From contig JAFATL010000600.1 of NCBI GenBank assembly GCA_019243975.1, forward strand, positions 1 through 11,727: a DNA stretch of 11,727 nt. Direction: 5' to 3'. The notes under the pieces are model-generated. The model was not told where the DNA came from, made no database searches, and saw nothing but the letters and a program-made list of their open reading frames with translations. This document shows positions 1 through 7,005 of the stretch, one piece after another. The stretch comes from Actinomycetota bacterium. GTDB taxonomy: Bacteria; Actinomycetota; Acidimicrobiia; Acidimicrobiales; JAFATL01. Every line of letters starts with the position of its first letter. The first letter of the stretch is position 1. Made by a program: the position numbers and the translations under genes.

Positions 1-107
1 TCGACCCCATGCGGCTGACCGACGGCATCGAGCCGTCGGACGACAAGATCCTGCGCGCCCGCCCCGCCGCTTACAGCGTGAGCATCGAGAAGCGCTTCAA
101 GTCGTAG
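1..107 (+). CDS. C-terminal end of a catalase-like haem protein (partial, tentative)
   Basis: The reading frame enters from the left edge (first full codon at base 3) and ends at TAG 105-107, giving the last 34 residues of a protein. The visible tail contains RLTDGIEPSDDKILRAR followed by AAYSVSIEKR. From memory this resembles the extreme C-terminus of SrpA-like catalase-related peroxidases, where a 'GIEPSDDPIL.AR..AY.VS' pattern ends the protein. No haem ligand or catalytic residue is in view, so the assignment rests on the tail alone. The stop codon lies 7 bp from the stop of the convergent helicase gene. Coding status is well supported by composition and residue pattern; the family is uncertain. 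Confidence 0.5.
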   Translation, partial: DPMRLTDGIEPSDDKILRARPAAYSVSIEKRFKS

Positions 108-114
108 CGACTAC

Positions 115-1287
115 CTACGCGGAAACGGCGTCGTCGGCCGGGTTCCACTTCGCCAGGTTGGCGAGGTTGGGGTTGTTGGAGAACACCTCGACGATGGGCT
201 GGCGGATGCCGAGACGCTTCTGCAGCTTCTCGGCTTCGAGATGCTGGTCCCACAAGACGAACGTGACGACCACGCCCGCCTCGCCAGCACGCGCCGTGCG
301 ACCGGACCGGTGCAGGTACGCCTTGTGGTCTTCGGGCGGATCGAAGTGCACCACCACGTCGATGCCGTCGACGTGGATGCCGCGGGCAGCCACGTCGGTG
401 GCGACGAGGGCGGGCAGCTTGCCGGCGGAGAAGTCGTTGAGCGCCTTCTCCCGCGCCGACTGGCGCAGGTCGCCGTGGATGGCGCCCGCCTTCACGCCTT
501 CCTTCTGCAGCTGCTGGGTGAGGCGATCGGCGCCGCGCTTGGTGCGCACGAAGAACAGCGTGCGGTAATGACCCTTGGCGATCGACGCCGCCACCTTGGC
601 CTTGTCCATCTGGTGGACGGCGAGGAAGCGGTGCTCCATCTCGTCGACCGTGAGCGTCTCGGACACGACTTCGTGGCGGACGGGGTCGGTCAGGTACAGG
701 CGCACGAGGCGGTCGACGTCGCGGTCGAGGGTGGCCGAGAACAGTAGCGTCTGGTGCTGCTTCTCGAGCCGGCGCAGCACCCACTCGACCTGCGGCATGA
801 ACCCCATGTCGGCCATGCGGTCGGCCTCGTCGAGCACGAGCACCTCGACGTCGGCCACCGACAGCTCGCCCCGGTCACCGAGGTCGATCAAGCGGCCGGG
901 CGTGGCCACGACCACATCGACCCCGCGGCGCAGCGCCTTGATCTGGCGTTCCATGGGCGCACCGCCGTAGCAGGCCTTGAGGCGCAGGCCGACCGCCTCG
1001 GCCAGCGGCTCGAGGACTTCGGTGACCTGCACGGCGAGCTCGCGTGTGGGCACCAGCACCAGCGAGCGAGGGCGACCGGGTTCGGCCTTGGTGGTGCGCT
1101 CGAGCATGGGAAGGCCAAACGCCAGCGTCTTGCCCGACCCGGTCTTGGCTTTGCCGAGCACGTCACGCCCGGCGCGCGCATCGGCGATCGTCAGGGCTTG
1201 GATCGGGAACGGCTCGGTGATGCCCTGTTCGCGAAGGACGTCGACCAAGTCGGCGGGTACGCCGAGGCCGTCAAAAGTGGTGGTCAC
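115..1287 (-). CDS. DEAD-box ATP-dependent RNA helicase (RhlE-like)
   Basis: This 390-residue protein contains the whole superfamily 2 RNA helicase core with almost nothing added. Visible motifs are the Q motif (GITEPFPIQ, 22-30), Walker A (KTGSGKT, 48-54), PTREL (80-84), TPGR (129-132), DEAD (153-156), SAT (184-186), the motif V region VATDVAARG (295-303) and motif VI HRSGRTARAG (326-335). Such enzymes unwind short RNA duplexes in ribosome assembly or mRNA turnover; which RNA is served here cannot be read. I chose the GTG at 1287 because the protein then begins MTTTFDGLGVP, as relatives do, and an AGGAG lies 11 bases upstream; an in-frame ATG at 1332 adds 15 unlikely residues. It follows trpA on the same strand after 130 bp, so read-through from the trp operon is possible but not shown. 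No basic C-terminal extension is present. Confidence 0.95.
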   Translation of the reverse strand: MTTTFDGLGVPADLVDVLREQGITEPFPIQALTIADARAGRDVLGKAKTGSGKTLAFGLPMLERTTKAEPGRPRSLVLVPTRELAVQVTEVLEPLAEAVGLRLKACYGGAPMERQIKALRRGVDVVVATPGRLIDLGDRGELSVADVEVLVLDEADRMADMGFMPQVEWVLRRLEKQHQTLLFSATLDRDVDRLVRLYLTDPVRHEVVSETLTVDEMEHRFLAVHQMDKAKVAASIAKGHYRTLFFVRTKRGADRLTQQLQKEGVKAGAIHGDLRQSAREKALNDFSAGKLPALVATDVAARGIHVDGIDVVVHFDPPEDHKAYLHRSGRTARAGEAGVVVTFVLWDQHLEAEKLQKRLGIRQPIVEVFSNNPNLANLAKWNPADDAVSA

Positions 1288-1298
1288 GTGAGGAACAG

Positions 1299-1303
1299 CT
1301 CCT
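1299..1303 (-). promoter_or_regulatory. Ribosome binding site for the helicase gene
   Basis: The minus strand reads AGGAG here, 11 bases before GTG 1287-1285. The spacing is slightly long. It still favours the GTG over the upstream ATG at 1332, for which this site would lie inside the coding sequence. Confidence 0.5.
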
Positions 1304-1380
1304 GTGGGGTTGGCGTGTGGGCCGCCCTCCACGCTGAATCAGGAGCGAATGAGGTGACCCGCCGAGCCTGCCGTGTGCAG

Positions 1381-1398
1381 CGCTCGCGAAAGCAAGCG
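1381..1398 (-). terminator. Weak hairpin downstream of trpA
   Basis: On the minus strand the arms CGCTTGC and GCGAGCG pair over seven positions, one of them a G-T wobble, around a TTTC loop. It starts about 20 bases past the trpA stop. No T-tract follows, so it may be an attenuating or processing hairpin rather than a full terminator. The rest of the 130-bp gap between trpA and the helicase gene shows no convincing promoter. Confidence 0.3.
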
Positions 1399-1417
1399 TA
1401 CCAGGCCTGCTGCGCGA

Positions 1418-2203
1418 CTACGCGGAGTCCAACGCGGAGCGCAGCTCGGCGACGAACGCGCCGACGTCGGTCGGTCCCTTTCCGTCGAGCACCATGCGCA
1501 TCAGCGCGGAGGCCACGATCACACCGTCCGCGGCCGCCGCCGCTTCGACGGCCTGCGCGGGTGTCGAGATGCCGAACCCGATGAGCACGGGCAGATCGGT
1601 GAGCGCCTTCACGCGTTTGGCGAGCACAGACGCGGTGCTCGACACGGCCGTGCGCTCACCGGTGACGCCCATCAAGCTCACCGCGTAGACGAAGCCATGC
1701 GATCGCGCGCAGATGCGCGCCAACCGGTCGTCGGGCGTGACGGGTGACGTCAGCAGCACCGTCTCGACCCCCGCGTCCTCGGCGGCCCGCTCCCAATCGG
1801 CTAGCTCTTCCAAGGGGAGGTCGGGAACGATCGCCCCTCCCACTCCCGCGTCGACCAGCGACCGGGCAAAGCGACGGTGCCCGTTGCGGAAGATCAGGTT
1901 GTAGTACGTCATGGCGATCAGCGGGATGCCGATGTCGAGGTCGGCCAACTGACTCACGATGCCGAGGGGCGTGGCGCCGTTGGCGAGCGCCCGCGACGAC
2001 GCCTCCTGGATGGTCGGGCCGTCCATCACCGGGTCGGAGAAGGGGATGCCGATCTCGATGGCGTCGGCCCCCGCGTCGGCGACGGCGCGCACGACGTCGA
2101 GCCAGTCGGGGCTGATGCCGCCCGTGACGAACGGAGCGAGGATCTTGCCGCCCGCGTCGCGCTTGGCGCGCAGCGCAGGCTCGACCTTGACGAGCTCAGC
2201 CAT
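1418..2203 (-). CDS. trpA: Tryptophan synthase alpha subunit
   Basis: The 261-residue TIM-barrel protein cleaves indole-3-glycerol phosphate to indole and glyceraldehyde 3-phosphate and passes indole to TrpB through the alpha-beta tunnel. The signature EIGIPFSDPVMDGPTIQ contains both catalytic acids, E50 and D61, corresponding to E. coli E49 and D60. The loop-6 region (SLMGVTGER) and the C-terminal phosphate-binding part (GFGIS; GVIVASALM) are intact. Length is normal for the family. The gene begins 21 bp after the trpB stop with no obvious Shine-Dalgarno sequence, so translational coupling to trpB is likely. It is the last trp gene of the operon. The segment PFVTGGISPDW differs slightly from the usual GG(D/Y)P pattern but nothing essential is lost. 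Confidence 0.98.
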   Translation of the reverse strand: MAELVKVEPALRAKRDAGGKILAPFVTGGISPDWLDVVRAVADAGADAIEIGIPFSDPVMDGPTIQEASSRALANGATPLGIVSQLADLDIGIPLIAMTYYNLIFRNGHRRFARSLVDAGVGGAIVPDLPLEELADWERAAEDAGVETVLLTSPVTPDDRLARICARSHGFVYAVSLMGVTGERTAVSSTASVLAKRVKALTDLPVLIGFGISTPAQAVEAAAAADGVIVASALMRMVLDGKGPTDVGAFVAELRSALDSA

Positions 2204-2224
2204 CGATTGATTCGCGGCGCGCGG

Positions 2225-3394
2225 TCACAGGTCGAGCAGCCCCATCACCTGCTCAGCGTCCTTGTCGCCCCGGCCCGACAGGGTGAGGAGCACGGACGAG
2301 CCGGCCGGGATCTGGTTGCCGGCGGCGCGGGCCAGGTAGGCAAGGGCATGGGACGGCTCCAGGGCCGGGATGATGCCCTCGGTCTCCGACAGCAGGCGCA
2401 GCGCGTCGAGCACTTCGGCGTCACTGGCCGCTTCGTAGGTGGCTCGCCCGATGCTCGAGAGGTAGGCGTGCTCGGGACCAACGCCTGGATAGTCGAGTCC
2501 GGCCGAGATGGAGTGCGCCTCCTCGACCTGCCCGTACTCGTCCTGCATGAGGAACGACTTCGAGCCGTGCACCACGCCGGGGATGCCGTGCCCGATGGCC
2601 GCCCCCCCGGCCGCCTCGACGCCGATGAGCTTGGCGTCGGTGTCGACGAAACCGGCGAACGTGCCCGCCGCGTTCGAGCCGCCGCCCACGCACGCCATCA
2701 CGTAGTCGGGGTCGCCGCCGAGAATGGCGCGGCACTGCTCCCGGGCCTCCTCGCCGACAACGCGTTGCAGCTCGCGCACCATCCACGGGTACGGATGCGG
2801 GCCCATCACCGATCCCAGGCAGTAGTGGGTGGTCTCGACGGATGCCACCCAGTCGCGCAACGCCTCGTTGATGGCGTCCTTGAGCGTGCGGCTGCCCGAC
2901 GACACGGGCCGCACTTCCGCGCCCAGCAACTTCATGCGGAAGACGTTGAGGGCTTGGCGCTCGACGTCGACCTCGCCCATGTACACGACGCACTCGAGGC
3001 CGAACAGCGCCGCCGCCGTCGCCGTGGCGACGCCGTGCTGACCCGCGCCGGTCTCCGCGATCACCCGCTGCTTGCCCATGCGCCGGGTGAGCAGCGCCTG
3101 GCCGATGACGTTGTTGATCTTGTGCGAGCCGGTGTGGGTGAGGTCTTCGCGCTTGAGCAGCACGCGTACGCCCAGTCGTTCGGACAGCCGCTTGCACTCG
3201 GTGACGGGCGTGGGCCGGCCCGCGTAGTCGCGCAGGATCGACGCGTACTCGTCGCGGAACGCTTGATCGGCCCACGCCGCCCGGAACGCCTGCTCCAGTT
3301 CCTCGCACGCGGGGACGAGCGCCTCGGGCAGGAACAACCCGCCGAACTCGCCGAACCGCCCGTCGTCGGACGGCTCTTGCATCAACGCACTCAT
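2225..3394 (-). CDS. trpB: Tryptophan synthase beta subunit
   Basis: This 389-residue PLP enzyme condenses indole with serine to make tryptophan. It shows the PLP lysine in HTGSHKINN (K92), the catalytic glutamate in AETGAGQHG (E114), the phosphate-binding loop GGGSNAAG, EPSHALAYL, and the C-terminal LSGRGDKD serine that contacts the pyridine ring. The N-terminal GRFGEFGGLFLPE matches classical TrpB1 proteins. I chose ATG 3394 because a GGAGG lies five bases upstream; a start at 3433 would add 13 residues (beginning MIGERPGRP) and overlap trpF. The gene sits 28 bp after trpF and 21 bp before trpA, which fits co-expression of the two synthase subunits in near equal amounts. Confidence 0.98.
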   Translation of the reverse strand: MSALMQEPSDDGRFGEFGGLFLPEALVPACEELEQAFRAAWADQAFRDEYASILRDYAGRPTPVTECKRLSERLGVRVLLKREDLTHTGSHKINNVIGQALLTRRMGKQRVIAETGAGQHGVATATAAALFGLECVVYMGEVDVERQALNVFRMKLLGAEVRPVSSGSRTLKDAINEALRDWVASVETTHYCLGSVMGPHPYPWMVRELQRVVGEEAREQCRAILGGDPDYVMACVGGGSNAAGTFAGFVDTDAKLIGVEAAGGAAIGHGIPGVVHGSKSFLMQDEYGQVEEAHSISAGLDYPGVGPEHAYLSSIGRATYEAASDAEVLDALRLLSETEGIIPALEPSHALAYLARAAGNQIPAGSSVLLTLSGRGDKDAEQVMGLLDL

Positions 3395-3399
3395 GCTTG

Positions 3400-3404
3400 C
3401 CTCC
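3400..3404 (-). promoter_or_regulatory. Ribosome binding site deciding the trpB start
   Basis: The minus strand reads GGAGG, then five bases, then ATG 3394-3392. This is the strongest Shine-Dalgarno sequence seen in the operon and argues for the shorter TrpB. Confidence 0.75.
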
Positions 3405-3422
3405 AGCGGCCTCCCGGGCCGC

Positions 3423-4079
3423 TCACCGATCAACCTGCCAGTCGTAGGGGCCGTCGCCCTTCGCTTCGTAGGGCGCCGGCGCCGCGCCCTTGGCCGCGGC
3501 CACGAACGCGCGCAGCTTGCGGGGGTCCTTGCGGCCGGGCGACGCCTCGACGCCCGTCACCACGTCGACGCCCCACGGCTGGGCCTGGGCGATGGCCTCG
3601 GCCACGTTCTCCGGCGTCAGACCGCCGGCGAGGAGCACCTTGGCTCCGTCGGGGGCCTCGCCCGCCAACTTCCAGTCGTAGACCTGCCCGGAGCCGGGCG
3701 ACGGCGCGTCGACCAGGAGCACGTCGGCGCCGAAGTCGCGCGCCCGGGACAGCGTCTTGTCGCCGGCGACGAACGACTTGATCACCATCGGCACGCGCTC
3801 GCGGATCCACTGCACCTGCTCCGCCGTCTCCCGCCCGTGCAGCTGCGCCGCCTTGAGGCCCATCCCGTTGACGATCTCGACCACCCGCTGGGGCGCGTCG
3901 TCGCGGAACACGCCGACGGTGAGGATCTCGCGTGGGAGGCGCTTGGCGATGTCACCGGCGACCGTGGGCGAGATGAGCCGGGGCGACGGGGCGAAGATGA
4001 ACCCCACGGCGTCGGCGCCCATGGCCACCGCCAACAGGGCGTCCTCCTCGCTGGTGGTGCCACAGATCTTCACGAACAT
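3423..4079 (-). CDS. trpF: Phosphoribosylanthranilate isomerase
   Basis: The 218-residue TIM-barrel enzyme catalyses the Amadori rearrangement of phosphoribosyl anthranilate to CdRP, the step before TrpC. It begins MFVKICGTTSEEDA, with the catalytic cysteine C6, and has the general acid D124 in LLVDAPSPGSG. Phosphate-binding segments LLAGGLTPENV and GVDVVTGVEASPG are present; the usual SSGVE is VTGVE here. About 20 residues after the last barrel helix form a charged tail ending YDWQVDR. The start overlaps the trpC stop by 10 bases, so translation is probably coupled. Many actinobacteria lack trpF and use PriA for both histidine and tryptophan synthesis, so a dedicated TrpF is informative about lineage. 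Confidence 0.96.
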   Translation of the reverse strand: MFVKICGTTSEEDALLAVAMGADAVGFIFAPSPRLISPTVAGDIAKRLPREILTVGVFRDDAPQRVVEIVNGMGLKAAQLHGRETAEQVQWIRERVPMVIKSFVAGDKTLSRARDFGADVLLVDAPSPGSGQVYDWKLAGEAPDGAKVLLAGGLTPENVAEAIAQAQPWGVDVVTGVEASPGRKDPRKLRAFVAAAKGAAPAPYEAKGDGPYDWQVDR

Positions 4080-4858
4080 GCGGCGACCAACTCCCTCAAC
4101 GCGTCGGCGGGATCGTCGGCCGTGACGAGGTGCTCGCCCACCAGCACGGCGTCGCAACCCGCACTGGCGACGAGGGCGGCGTCGGCCGGCGACTTGATGC
4201 CCGACTCGGCCACCCGCACGACGCTGTTGGGCAGGCCGGCGATCAGGGCCGCGGCGCCAGGCAGGTCGACGTCGAACGTGCGCAGGTCGCGGGCGTTGAC
4301 GCCGACGATGGTGGCACCGGCGGACAGGGCCCGAGCGGCCTCGTCGCGATCGTGCACCTCGACCAACGCGTCGATACCGACGTCGGCGGCGAGCGACAGG
4401 TACGTCGTCAGCTCCGCATCGGTGAGGGCGGCCACGATCAGCAGCACGGCGTCGGCGCCCATGATGCGGGCGTCGCACACGTCGTTCGACGACACGGTGA
4501 AGTCCTTGCGCAGCACCGGGATGTCGACCGAGGCGCGGGCCTCGGCCAGGTCGGCCACGGAGCCGCCGAAATAGGCCTCGTCGGTGAGCACCGACAAGCA
4601 CGCCGCCCCGCCGCTCTCGTACGCCTTGGCGACGACCGAGGGCACCAAGCCGGGTGCGAGATCGCCCCGCGACGGCGAGCGGCGCTTGATCTCGGCGATC
4701 ACCGACAAGCCATCGGCAGCCAGCGCCGAGCCAAACCCCCGGCACGGCGGCAGCGCCATCGCCGCCTCCACCAGCTCGCCGAGGGGACGGGTGTCCTCCT
4801 CAGCTACCAGGCGGTGGGCGGCCAGGATCTCGTCGAGGTAGGTGGCCACGGTCGACAC
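4070..4858 (-). CDS. trpC: Indole-3-glycerol phosphate synthase
   Basis: The 262-residue TIM barrel closes the indole ring, turning CdRP into indole-3-glycerol phosphate. Visible active-site segments are AEIKRRSPSRG (E56, K58), SVLTDEAYFGG, VLRKDF with the catalytic lysine, ALVEVHD, GVNARDL, AESGI and AVLVGEHL. It is first among the trp genes in this window; trpE, trpG and trpD are not here. The coordinates use GTG 4858, the furthest possible start, since an in-frame TAA lies two codons upstream. GTG 4849 would give MATYLDEILAAHR, a very common TrpC start, and could be the true one. No Shine-Dalgarno sequence precedes either. The gene is divergent from the response regulator gene. Confidence 0.97.
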   Translation of the reverse strand: MSTVATYLDEILAAHRLVAEEDTRPLGELVEAAMALPPCRGFGSALAADGLSVIAEIKRRSPSRGDLAPGLVPSVVAKAYESGGAACLSVLTDEAYFGGSVADLAEARASVDIPVLRKDFTVSSNDVCDARIMGADAVLLIVAALTDAELTTYLSLAADVGIDALVEVHDRDEAARALSAGATIVGVNARDLRTFDVDLPGAAALIAGLPNSVVRVAESGIKSPADAALVASAGCDAVLVGEHLVTADDPADALRELVAACS

Positions 4859-4864
4859 AGATTA
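4859..4864 (-). promoter_or_regulatory. Possible -10 box for trpC operon (TAATCT)
   Basis: The minus strand reads TAATCT directly before GTG 4858 and nine bases before GTG 4849. A TAnnnT box at that distance would place transcription start at or very near GTG 4849, giving a leaderless trpC mRNA. No convincing -35 hexamer lies 16-19 bases upstream. The divergent region to the response regulator start at 4918 is only about 60 bp, and no leader peptide or T-box fits inside it. Confidence 0.3.
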
Positions 4865-4917
4865 CGGGACGTCCAATGGTTCACACTTCCATAACAGCTG
4901 GATGCCAGGCTGGATCG

Positions 4918-5604
4918 GTGCCTGCGAGCAAGGACATCGGCACCATCGTCGTGGTCGAGGACGACCCGAACATCTCCGACCTGGTCGACATGTACCTGCG
5001 CCGGGAGGGTTTCCGCGTCCTGCAGGCGGGCGACGGCGAGAAGGGTCTGGAGATCGTCAAGCGTGAGAAGCCCCGCATGGTGATCCTCGACGTCGGCCTT
5101 CCGGGTGCCATCGACGGCATCGAGGTGTGCCGGCGTCTGCGCACGGACGGCGTCGTCCCCGTGCTGATGCTGACGGCCCGGGATGCTGAGGTCGACCGCG
5201 TGCTGGGGCTCGAGATGGGCGCGGACGACTACGTCACCAAGCCGTTCTCGCCCCGCGAGCTCGTGGCGCGGGTCAAGGCGATCCTGCGGCGCGCCGATGG
5301 GCCTCGCAAGGAGAGCCCGGACGTGCTGATGGCCGGCAGCGTCGAGGTGGACACCGGTCGGCGCGAGGCGAGGGTCGCCGGCGAGGTCGTCGCCCTGGCC
5401 ACGCGCGAGTTCGACCTGCTGCTGTTCTTCGCCGAGAACAGTGGCCTCGCTCTCAGCCGCCGCCAGCTGCTCGAAGGCGTGTGGGGCGCCGACTGGTACG
5501 GCGACGAACGCACCGTCGACGCCCACGTGCGCCAACTCCGCAAGAAGCTCGGCGATGCGCTCCCGTTGGCAACCGTGTGGGGCGTGGGGTATCGCCTCGG
5601 ATGA
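4918..5604 (+). CDS. OmpR/PhoB-family response regulator
   Basis: A two-domain DNA-binding response regulator of 228 residues. The receiver domain (about 8-122) has the acidic pair E14/D15, phospho-acceptor D58 in VILDVGLPG, T86 in LMLTAR and K108 in VTKPF. The winged-helix output domain (about 138-228) shows ATREFDLLLFF, RTVDAHVRQLRKKL and the closing GVGYRLG. It should bind DNA as a phosphorylated dimer and act with the sensor kinase encoded 18 bp downstream. The start is uncertain: ATG 4876 would add 14 residues and leave under 30 bp for divergent promoters, so I prefer GTG 4918, which brings the N-terminus close to the first receiver strand. Neither has a strong Shine-Dalgarno sequence. 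The signal and targets cannot be read. Confidence 0.93.
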   Translation: MPASKDIGTIVVVEDDPNISDLVDMYLRREGFRVLQAGDGEKGLEIVKREKPRMVILDVGLPGAIDGIEVCRRLRTDGVVPVLMLTARDAEVDRVLGLEMGADDYVTKPFSPRELVARVKAILRRADGPRKESPDVLMAGSVEVDTGRREARVAGEVVALATREFDLLLFFAENSGLALSRRQLLEGVWGADWYGDERTVDAHVRQLRKKLGDALPLATVWGVGYRLG

Positions 5605-5610
5605 CGGTGC

Positions 5611-5614
5611 AGGA
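5611..5614 (+). promoter_or_regulatory. Ribosome binding site of the sensor kinase gene
   Basis: AGGA lies eight bases before ATG 5623, between the regulator stop (5602-5604) and the kinase start. It supports independent initiation of the kinase within a two-gene operon. Confidence 0.55.
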
Positions 5615-5622
5615 CTGACGCG

Positions 5623-7005
5623 ATGAGGAAGCGGCTCACTCGCACGCTTGTGCTTGTGGTGCTGGGCGCACTGGTCGTGTCCGGCCTGGGCACGCTGGTG
5701 CTGTCGTTGTACGCGTCGCGGCAGGCGACGCAACGCGACCTCGAGCGGCAGGCGCAGACGATCGCCACCGCCACCGCCGAGCTGCGCCGTCAGCAGACCG
5801 TGGCCGTCCTTCGCCGCGTGCTCAAGCTGAACGACGCCGCCATCGTCGCCATCGGCCCCGCCGGTGCGGTCGTCGGTGCCCTTCCCCCCGGTATCCGGCC
5901 CGCCGACGTGCGCCCGGCCGACCTGCTCCAAGGCGCGACCGTCTCCGGCAACCGCGGCCGTCTCGCCTACGCCGCCGCACCGTCGCCGCTGCTCGGCGCG
6001 CGCGGTGGCCGGGAGGTCGTGGTGTTCACCCGCAACGTTCCCTGGCCGCGGGGCGGCGGCGTCTTCTTGATCGGTTCTGGGCTGGTGGCGTTGCTGGTCG
6101 CCGCCGTGGTGGGCGAGCGGGCCGTGCGCCGCATCGTCCGCCCCCTCGTGCAGGCCGAGACCGCGACGCGCCAGGTGGCGGCGGGCGATCTGAGCGCCAC
6201 CGTCCCCGTGCCGAGCGACGCCGATCCCGAGGTGGCCTCCCTGGCCCGGTCCATCAACTCGATGGCCGAGAGCCTGGCCCGGGCCCGCGGGGTCGAGCGT
6301 CAGTTCCTGATGTCGGTGTCGCACGACCTGCGCACCCCTCTCACGTCGATCCGCGGGTTCGCCGAGGCCATCGCCGATGGCGCGGCCGACGACACCGAGC
6401 GGGCCGCCGAAGTGATCACCGCCGAGTCGCGGCGACTGGAGCGACTGGTCGGCGACCTGCTCGAGCTGGCGAAACTCGAAGCCCGTCACTTTTCTCTCGA
6501 CATGGCGCCCGTCGACTTGGCCGACGTCGTCGCCACGGCCGCCGAAGGTTTCCGGCCTGCGGCCGCCGACCTCGGCATCGAGCTGAGCGTCGACGTCCCC
6601 GACCACGTCGATGCGCGGGCCGACGCCGACCGCGTCGCGCAGGTGGTCGCCAACCTGGTCGAGAACGCCTTGAAGTACGCGGCGTCGTACATCGAGGTCG
6701 TGATGCAGCGTCAGGGCGGAGGCATCACCATCACCGTGGGCGACGACGGCCCCGGCATCGCGGCCGAGGAGCTGCCCTACGTGTTCCAGCCCCTCTACCA
6801 GTCCGCTCGCGCCATCGGCCGCCAGGTCGGCACCGGCCTGGGGCTGGCGATCGTGCACGAGTTGGTGACGGCGATGAGCGGCACCGTGCGAGCCGAGTCG
6901 GGACCGCTCGGCGGCACGCGCGTGATCGTCGCCCTGGGCGGGCCGCCGCCCGACGGCGCTAGCGCGTCGTCGACGTCGTCCGGCGCGTCGTCGGCGTCGT
7001 CCTGA
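5623..7005 (+). CDS. Membrane sensor histidine kinase
   Basis: A 460-residue kinase partnered with the response regulator upstream. A first transmembrane helix (about 8-29) and a second (about 146-164) flank a roughly 115-residue extracytoplasmic sensor region with no recognisable fold. A HAMP linker follows (about 165-225), then the dimerisation domain with the phospho-acceptor H234 in SVSHDLRTPL. The ATPase domain has an N box NLVENALKY (344-352), G1 DDGPGI (374-379) and G2 GTGLGLAIV (403-411). The last 15 residues are a Ser/Ala/Gly tail (ASASSTSSGASSASS) beyond the normal end of the ATPase domain. Its DNA is shared, on the opposite strand, with the end of the lipoprotein gene. The signal sensed is unknown; a cell-envelope cue would fit the neighbour but is speculation. 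Confidence 0.95.
   Translation: MRKRLTRTLVLVVLGALVVSGLGTLVLSLYASRQATQRDLERQAQTIATATAELRRQQTVAVLRRVLKLNDAAIVAIGPAGAVVGALPPGIRPADVRPADLLQGATVSGNRGRLAYAAAPSPLLGARGGREVVVFTRNVPWPRGGGVFLIGSGLVALLVAAVVGERAVRRIVRPLVQAETATRQVAAGDLSATVPVPSDADPEVASLARSINSMAESLARARGVERQFLMSVSHDLRTPLTSIRGFAEAIADGAADDTERAAEVITAESRRLERLVGDLLELAKLEARHFSLDMAPVDLADVVATAAEGFRPAAADLGIELSVDVPDHVDARADADRVAQVVANLVENALKYAASYIEVVMQRQGGGITITVGDDGPGIAAEELPYVFQPLYQSARAIGRQVGTGLGLAIVHELVTAMSGTVRAESGPLGGTRVIVALGGPPPDGASASSTSSGASSASS
6959..7005. other. Tail-to-tail coding overlap in a GTCGTC-rich tract
   Basis: The last 47 bases of the kinase gene are also the last 47 of the minus-strand lipoprotein gene. The tract is a degenerate run of GTCGTC/GCGTCG units. 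Read on the plus strand it gives the Ser/Ala tail of the kinase; on the minus strand it gives Thr/Arg residues ending TTSTTR. No separate terminator hairpin is visible between the genes. Confidence 0.8.

Noticed and set aside
103..119. Short inverted repeat CGTAG-N7-CTACG holding both convergent stop codons
   Set aside because: Five-base arms are too short to call a terminator, and the symmetry follows partly from both genes ending in the same codon context.
1877..3781. Plus-strand open frame of 634 codons opposite trpA, trpB and trpF
   Set aside because: The opposite strand encodes intact, catalytically complete Trp enzymes. The frame reads His/Arg/Val/Asp-rich without domains, as expected of an antisense shadow in G+C-rich DNA.
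4859..4917. A trp leader peptide, attenuator or T-box upstream of trpC
   Set aside because: The region is too short, shows no Trp-rich short frame, and has no antiterminator-like pairing.
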